From Fallopia convolvulus (lineage: Eukaryota > Streptophyta > Magnoliopsida > Caryophyllales > Polygonaceae), in NCBI GenBank assembly GCA_964016875.1, contig OZ024737.1:32675683-32739682 (forward strand): 64,000 nt of DNA, given 5' to 3'. Both the position numbers and the translations under genes were made by a program. Shown piece by piece: positions 57,111 through 64,000 of the stretch. Below the pieces are notes generated by a model, which did not search any database, was not told where the DNA came from, and saw only the letters and a list, made by a program, of their open reading frames with translations. The stretch's first letter is position 1, and every line of letters begins with the position of its first letter.

Positions 57111-57639
57111 TCGACAGGCTTGTCTCAATTATTTCAGGGCCCTAGGGCGAACAAAAAATTAAAGGCCCTTAAACATAACAAATAAATGGATTTTTTAGCA
57201 TTTCGGGTGTTATAAATTCTTAGAGTGTAAAATGAGAACAAATCAAGGCCATTAGATTCCACAAATGGACGAATATGATTAAATAAAACATGTTTGATAA
57301 AAAAAAATTAGAAAAAGGGCTAGTTCATTTAAAGTGGCACGCTAGTAAATAATTTAATTTTTTTTCATTTAGTGACGAAACTACCCTTTTGATAAAATCA
57401 GACATGAGAGACCGAACATTCTTCTTCCTTCTCCCCTCTCAACTTCATCATTCTTCCACCAATCGTTGGAATCGATCCTTGTTCAAAGAATTTGCTCCTC
57501 TATCTCACATCCATCTAAATCTCTTCCCAATTTCAATTGAACCTTGTAGTTTCCATCTGAAATCCATTGTTTTCCCAATCAATCCCAAAACCCTAGTTCT
57601 TTGACTCACCAAACCAAATTCATCTCTTCAAATTACCAA

Positions 57640-57918
57640 ATGGAAGATGCTTCGCGGCCGCCGCCGGTTCCCATCTCGGACTCGGCTCGTGTCGATCGGT
57701 TTGAACTCGTATATTCTCTGCCTCGTCAAGTTCATTCAACTGATTTGTTTATTTGTTTTAGGAAAGTTGATTCTTTTGAGAATCAGGACGGAATGACGGA
57801 CGAACTCGGGGGAAATAATCCGAATTCTTCACTGCTAGAATATCTTCTCTACCTCGTCAAAGTCTACAAATTCGTCTCCAAAATTGATCAAGTTGAGCTT
57901 GTTGCCTTGTCCTTCTGA
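57640..57918 (+). pseudogene. Exon-like fragment of an unknown gene
   Basis: A CT-rich leader (57405-57600) precedes ATG 57640 (MEDASRPPPVPISDSARVDR), with an open frame to the stop near 57916. I do not recognise the protein. The leader-plus-start arrangement and sudden loss of coding quality afterwards suggest the captured 5' end of a host gene. Confidence 0.35.
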
Positions 57919-58648
57919 AATGAATTTTGTTTCCTAGTGTTTTTATATCAATCGTGGTTCTTATTCTCAGATGTTGCCTAGATTGAAATATGGGCTTAGG
58001 AATGCAGCAACTCATATACACCTCCAACAGTCTTGGGATCTCCATATAGTGCAATCTTGGCTTTTGTTTGATGTGGTTTAATTGCTTCTTCGGAGAAAAG
58101 GATATTTGTTAATTTCTCATATGAGTCAATGACTTCCTTATCAGACTTGCTTGTTGAGTTCGGGTCTATGTACATGTGGGTCTCACAATGTCCTATTATT
58201 GGTATTAAGCTATTGAGTTAATTTATTCATATAGTATTTGATTTTTTTGTTCAGTGGAGATAACTGATTGGTTTTCCTTAGTGTGAGCGGGCCCAACTTG
58301 CTTGTTAAGGGTTTCACTATCTATGATCTTTGTAGATGTATATTTGATGAGTGCAGTACCAGTTGATTTTAATTGGACTATAGGAAAGTAGGAAACTCAT
58401 ACTTGACCAAGTGTGTTTGGTTAACATATGTATTTGATAAGGTTTAACAAGTAATTGATACAATTGCTTATAAGGCAAGTATATATTTTACCAAACACAT
58501 CCTGGTAAAACTGTTTTTCCTTTGATTAGGATCCTAAAGTTTATAATGTTATTGCCTTGTTGCATTCTATTCTGCCGGTTAGAAGAGAAAAAATCACATT
58601 GCTTATATATGATGTGGTGCTTGTGTAAAATCATTTATCACTTTTAAA

Positions 58649-58719
58649 AGCCTATTAGCTCAAATGGTAGAGCAATGTGCATGTGCACATAGATGTGGGT
58701 TCAAATCCCACATAGGCTA
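58649..58719 (+). tRNA. tRNA-like sequence, anticodon arm degenerate
   Basis: Folds as a tRNA: acceptor strands AGCCTAT and ATAGGCT pair over 7 bp, D-arm GCTC/GAGC, T-arm GTGGG-TTCAAAT-CCCAC with a 7-base loop, discriminator A. Total 71 nt. The anticodon arm is off: ATGTG/CACAT leaves a 6-base loop, so no anticodon can be assigned. A tRNA pseudogene or SINE head is more likely than a working tRNA. Confidence 0.5.
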
Positions 58720-58734
58720 ATAGTTCATACGGTT

Positions 58735-59290
58735 GGTTCATTATAGCTCTTCTTTCGGTTCATGATTTTTTAAGCTCGGGTTCATAATAGTTCATCTTAC
58801 AGTTCATGTATTTTGGGTTCATGACATTTGTTATTTTGGTTCATAGTAAAATAAAGTTTGGTTCATAATAATTCATCTTACAGTTCATGTCTTTTAAGTC
58901 ATACATACTAGTTATAATTTGGTTCATGACATTTGTTTTTTGGTTCAAAGTACATTAAAGTTTGGTTCATGCGTTTTTAAGTGTACTTGTTATTTTAATT
59001 TATACTTGTAGGTTGATTGAATACTACCTATGATTTTAACATTGTTATTACAATAGTCAACTAGAAGCAGTGGAAATCACTACAGGTGCTACGCAATGGA
59101 AAGGGTCCATTTTGAAAAAACAATGTAAAAGATTGATCTTTGATTACTTACACGGTTCATAGAATTAATTACACGGTTAATAGTGTTTGACATGAAGGTT
59201 CATAGTGTTCGACATAAAGGTTCATATTGTTCAACATGAAGGTTTATAGTGTTCAACATGAAGGTTCATGGATTTTAAATAATCAGTTCA
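58735..59290. repeat. GGTTCA arrays with 22-bp phasing
   Basis: GGTTCA or one-base variants occur at 58735, 58757, 58779, 58801, then 58816, 58838, 58860, then 58921, 58942, 58964, then 59154, 59175, 59197, 59219, 59241, 59263, 59285. Within each run the spacing is 21-22 bp. The best unit is GAAGGTTCATAGTGTTCGAC. Confidence 0.85.
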
Positions 59291-59574
59291 TTTAACAGAA
59301 AATGCATAAAATTTGTAAAGAAGACATTCAGCTCATTGGGTTCGACGTGAAGTCAAAAACAACCTTAAAAGCAATTACAATGTAGCAAAGTGATTTGTCA
59401 AACACAAAGTAACATACAAAAAGACAACTTAATCCCCAAAACACATAACAACTACTAAAAAGACAAATAGAGAATTAGAATTTCAATTTTCAATCTTGGG
59501 AATGAAATAAGATCAATCTTGTGATAAGTGAAGAATGTAGGTGTCACTAGCTTCATCTTGATCATCGGATGGAA

Positions 59575-60230
59575 CTCCATCAACATCCTCATCATTATCA
59601 AGACCCTTTAATGAAACTCCATCAATACTAGCATCATTATCTGAATGAGACAAGTTAGGATGACCGGAGCTGATGAACAACCTACAATAAAAAAAGGAAA
59701 AAATTAAGCTAATTTATAAGCAACATGAACGCATAATGGGCAATAAAAATGTGAAAAAATGCTTTTCTTTTGGTTCACAAATATTGTCATTACGGTTCAT
59801 AATATTACACTATAAGGTTCATTGAAAATCACAATGCGGTTCATGTAAATAACAATAGTATTTGACATAAATTGTATCAAATTTGGTCATTTTTGGTGGA
59901 TTTGGAAACCAAATGACCAATATCTATTAGTTTACTTCAAGTGTTACGATGACCGGAGCTTGATGAACCCCACCAACACTAACATCATTATCAAGACCCT
60001 TCAATTGAACCCCATCAATACTATCATCATTATCTGAATTAGACAAATTAGGTTGACCGGAGCTTGATGAACAGCCTACCATAAAAAGGGAGTAAAAGAA
60101 GAGATCTAGTAAAAAGGTGCAAAATACCGTTTTTCAGTTGGTTCACAAATATTGTCATTGTGGTTCATAATATTAAACAGGAAGGTTCATTGAAAATAAT
60201 AAAGCGGTTCATATAAATAAAAATATGAAT
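59575..60230 (-). repeat. Tandem duplication of an exon-like unit plus GGTTCA array
   Basis: Two copies (about 59575-59860 and 59945-60230) each contain a minus-strand acidic reading frame (SDNDASIDG; SDNDDSIDG, then LKGLDND) preceded by an acceptor-like TAG, and a four-member GGTTCA run at 22-bp spacing (59772-59838; 60140-60206). Upstream on the minus strand, CT-rich DNA leads to ATGAATTTAG followed by GTAAGTG near 60750, like a first exon. No domain is recognised. Confidence 0.6.
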
Positions 60231-61064
60231 TGTAAGTGAAACGATCTAACAAAGGTCACAAGGATACTAATTGCTTATTCAAAACAATATCCTACTAGTC
60301 AATGTGGATAACTAGGCATAAACATATACACAAAAGCATCATATCTAGTACACTAAGCATCATATGAAAACATTCATTTTATCCACAAAAGGGGGATTTT
60401 GAACACTTAAACATCATCAATACATGAAAAGGTGTTGCAATTTGTCAACATTATCTTCATATCCACTAATTAGAATAGTATAAGCAATATTGCATTATAT
60501 TTAGCAAAACATGCTCATTGAGACATTTTATCAAACACTTTGTGTGCAATAAATAAGCATACAAATTTTAATTCTAGTTTCTATAAAATTTTGTTTCCAA
60601 TCCCAAAACCAAGAGTACAACACATTTCTCCATGATCTCAAGCAACAAAGAACACTAAACAACAACAAATTTAGGGATTATTTGAGAGCAATAAAGCATC
60701 CATTAAGCTAAACTCTTCTTAAGCACTCTTCATTCACTTACCTAAATTCATTGTTTCTTCAATTTGGAGTAAGAGTATGGATCGATCGAAGCGGAGATCA
60801 AGATCGAAAGAGAGATCGAGAGTCATACGTCGTGGTTTAGGGGAGATCGAAAGAAAGAGAAATCGGTGTTAGCTGAAAAGCGTGAAATCACGTACGAGAG
60901 TCTCGGACATATCGGCTAATGGGGCTGGAAATTATAAAAAAAAATAGAAGAGTGTGACAAAAATACCCTTCCAGCTTTAAAAAATAGAGGAGTGTGAGTG
61001 TTGAGAGCAGCCCATCCGAACCCTTAATTTCACAAAATCAACGGATGAGAGTTGTTCTCATTTC

Positions 61065-62137
61065 TTAGGATAATAATTGTTCTCATTTGATCCCTTATCT
61101 AATAAATAAATGGTCCTTTTAATCAATTTTTTTTGTATCAGATAATTAATGGGCCTTTTTTAACATTATTGAGTTTTTTTAACATTAACGGGTCAATTTT
61201 TACTAGTAGTAGTTTTCTATCTGGGGGTCTTTATATTTTAGGGGCCCATGGAGACTGCCCCTCCACGCCAATCCAATTAGCCGGGCATGCCCGTCGAAGA
61301 CTTTTGTGTTCCACCACTTCCAAACCCACTAAAGAGATCGTAACAAAGATCGCACTCCAATCGAAATAACCAATCCTCTTGTTCTACAACATGTTTCTTC
61401 TTAACCAACTTGCAAAATAATCCTAGAAAAAATAAGGGGCAGAAACATTAAGACTAATCCATATCAATCTAACATGCACGCAGTCCCAGAACAAATGTTC
61501 AAAAGACTCTTTATCCAATGAGCGCTTAAGAAGTATAATCAAATTCGAGTCCAAATCTTCTTTGATAAATTGTCTCACAATGTCTATCGAAATGATTTTT
61601 TTACATAGTTTGTGTTATTTATATATGAGACCTCATAAATTTTGGTCAATGTCCTTAAATTTAAGGGTATTTTACTTGGTATAGAAAATTAACTTTTCTC
61701 CATTGGGCGTCTTGAAGTTTTAGGTTTGCTTGCGAAATATAACTTTTTTTCTAATTCATACACTTTTTGATCAAATCCAAGCCCACCATTGTGTTTCACA
61801 TTCTCAAATTAGTAGAATTTGACTCCTAAAACATACAAATTCATACCTAAATTATCCAATTTGAATACTGAAACAACAAGCCAAATTCATCGTCCAGATT
61901 TCTAATTTAACACTGACTCGACTATATTTTAGAACCGCATTCATGCCATTCGGTGCTTCCATAACATCATACGAGTTAAGTCACATCGGAACCGCACCTA
62001 GACGAGCCCATCTGGGATACATTCGGGTAGCCTAAAGACTCCTTCCCTACCATCCAAAAATTTGGTTATGGAGCAAAAAAAACCGAAACCTCAAAATATC
62101 CATCGGAAAAAGTCAATCTTGAAGTACCGATTGAAAT
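61065..62137. other. Intergenic, no gene recognised
   Basis: It contains small LINE-derived scraps (near 61260-61560) and AT-rich DNA. The 61133-61369 open frame has no family resemblance. Confidence 0.45.
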
Positions 62138-64000
62138 TGTAACACCCCTATTTTACAACATTGGGTATTACCACTAGTGGCCTCGGATTTTACCGTCCAA
62201 AGTCACCCAAGGCTTTTAGAATGATATTGAACACTTAAAATGCGGAAATTAACATAATTTATACAATAAAAGGGTGCTCTTGATAGAGACTTTGTTCGTA
62301 CAAACCATCTTACATTGCTTAAACAAAATGATGTTCGAGAATGAAACGCATAAAAAACTTGTCCTTGGAACATAAACAGAAATAAATCAAAATGGTACGA
62401 AAATGCATCTTAAAGATTGTTGCCCTTCCTTCGCCTTTGCCTACACCTTGTTTGGGTTCCTAGGTTCTGACATAATTCGCGAGGGGCGAGAATATGCCAA
62501 GCAAACATGCGGAAAAGAAGAATTAGGCTAAGAGACTAAGCAAGCGGGAACGGAACTTCCCAAGGGTAATTTGGTAATTTTTAATATACGAGGGAGATAT
62601 GATCGTATGTGCTTTGAATTATAGAATTTTATGTGGGGTTTAACGTAACAAAGCAGAGCGTATCTCAACCGGAGATAGCTCGTTAATCGAGAGAAGAACT
62701 ACTAGATTGTAGACTTCTTTTAGAGTAGAAAGGACGTTGGGAACGTTATTAATTCATACAAGTTTGAAAACCACTCGCGCCATGAGTGGACCGAGAGCCG
62801 GATCGATCATTCTAGATCGGTCCTGTTTTATGTCTTTTAAATGTGCATTGAGCACTTATCTTGTATAGTGATGAAAATATCGATTACGTTATTGATTTTT
62901 AAAGAGGGTGGGGGCTTGCATGGCCCGGACCACCAAGGGAAAATTCGGTTCCCAACACTTAGCTAGAGCACCACTCATCCCTCCTTGCAATCGGAGCGGA
63001 CATGGATCATGACCCTGAAAGTCGTACTTTAAGCGTAGAGGCATACGACTAATTAGTAAGTTATATAGAGGCGTCGGGTTAGTCCCGCGCCCCTCACTAG
63101 TTCGTTCGAAACTGTTCTCTTAACGAGACCGTAAACAATCAAGGCCACAACAAAGCTAGCATAATAGTCCTATCAAAAATTAAATAGCGGAATAACGATA
63201 ACAGTAGGGTAATTATATCTAACAATCGATATTCCTAGGTTCGTTTATTACTAGCAAACAAGTTGTTCCCAACATCGAGAAATTTCACGGAATGAATATA
63301 TATAAGGCTACAAGGGGAAATTCCACTTGCCTTTGCTTTTACGAATATAGACTAGCGAGATGACGAAAAGCGTTGTTCACGACTTGGACGGAACTCGGCC
63401 TATCGACATAGAAATTTATGAACGGGCTTTAAAGAAGGGGAATTTAAGTAGTTAAGTTACAATAGCGTTGTTCACAATTTGACTTGTTTGAAGAAGAAGA
63501 AGAAGAAGAATAGGTTATTTTATTAAAAGAGGGGGAATATGAGTAGTTAAGTTACAATAGCATAGTGGTTTGGAGTGTGTGTGTGTGAGGGGGGAGATGC
63601 AAGAGGTCTCGGGTTCGAATCCCGACTCTTGACTCCTTTTTATTTAACTTACCTTGTAATTATTTTTAGCTTGTATCACTCTTTTATTTACTAAAATCCG
63701 AAAATTAATAAAGCATTATTTTTATTTAAATGCTTTTATTTCTTCTTAATCCTTATAACACACTCTTGACTTTATTTATTTAATTTATTTAAATTTCTCT
63801 TTTTAAGAGAAAACTTTTTAACTAGATATCTGACTTGCATACTATATTTGGTTAAATTCTTAATTGTCATTGCAGTAAAATTTTGTAATCTTTCATAATA
63901 TAATATGAAATTATAAAGTTTATTAAACTCTCTATTTTAGAGAAAAAAATTTATTGGGATAATTACCCATTTTATTTTATTCAGAATATAGCGGATATTA
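62138..64000 (+). mobile_element. Family T LTR, reaching the right edge
   Basis: It starts TGTAACACCCC after GAAAT (62133-62137) and is very similar to the LTR at 25078 (AATTCGCGAGGGGCGA, TAAGAGACTAAGCAAGCGGG). It ends GCGGATATTA at the last base, two short of the family terminus. At about 1.86 kb it is half the length of the 25078 copy. Whether it is solo or the 5' LTR of an element outside the window cannot be seen. GAA and TG microsatellites occur at about 63491-63510 and 63572-63586. Confidence 0.85.

Larger units (their letters stand above)
57230..61064. mobile_element. Mutator-like (Pack-MULE) candidate, about 3.8 kb
   Basis: The ends are AATGAGAACAA at 57230 and, inverted, the same at 61064, with weaker similarity over about 35 bp (a CCGTTGATT-like block). 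This TIR style is known to me from dicot MULEs. I could not confirm the 9-bp target duplication. The interior has no transposase. It carries a gene-like leader and start on the plus strand (57389-57918), GGTTCA arrays, a tRNA-like sequence, and small acidic exons with a leader on the minus strand. Confidence 0.4.

Overview
This window is nuclear DNA of a flowering plant, most likely a eudicot. It has intron-bearing genes with plant splice sites, plant-only gene families, and plant lineages of Ty3/gypsy retrotransposons (Tat and CRM). No CRISPR array, operon, phage or bacterial gene was seen.

Layout. (1) 1-3413, minus strand: 5' part of a Tic22-like gene, six exons visible, running off the left edge. 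(2) 3414-10102: gene-poor DNA with a 297-bp hAT-type MITE, a decayed L1 LINE, an unassigned repeat-like stretch, and an LTR (family X) with a tRNA-Met-type primer site. (3) 10103-22520: a 12.4-kb Tat-lineage element with gag-protease, RT, two RNase H domains and integrase on the plus strand, a 49-bp tandem array, and a spliced gene on the opposite strand with its own TATA box, leader intron, PF04195-type domain and coiled-coil tail. (4) 22521-41514: a nest of insertions. An old Ty3/gypsy pol relic is cut by a fold-back element and by two solo LTRs with exact 5-bp target duplications. Its right end abuts an X-family LTR fragment, which holds an 8.1-kb CRM chromovirus (32363-40441, minus strand, target duplication GAAGG). 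(5) 41515-44059: AT-rich DNA leading into a promoter. (6) 44060-55831, plus strand: three host genes, a REVEILLE6-like MYB factor (eight coding exons), ribosomal protein eS10 (five) and an actin-depolymerising factor of the ADF7/ADF10 type (three), with L1 relics and a Tourist-like MITE between the first two. (7) 55832-64000: L1 relics, a Mutator-like candidate of about 3.8 kb with 22-bp-phased GGTTCA arrays, exon-like fragments and a tRNA-like sequence, then a long LTR that reaches the right edge.

The host genes act in separate processes: plastid protein import, circadian transcription, translation and actin turnover. The order RVE6-eS10-ADF appears to be conserved microsynteny with Arabidopsis chromosome 5 (from memory). 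The best candidate for something unusual is the antisense gene inside the Tat element. Antisense ORFs are known in this lineage, but here promoter, leader intron, coding exons and tail can all be read in one copy.

Gene models were built by eye from splice signals and family conservation. Family names are from recognition, without database searches.
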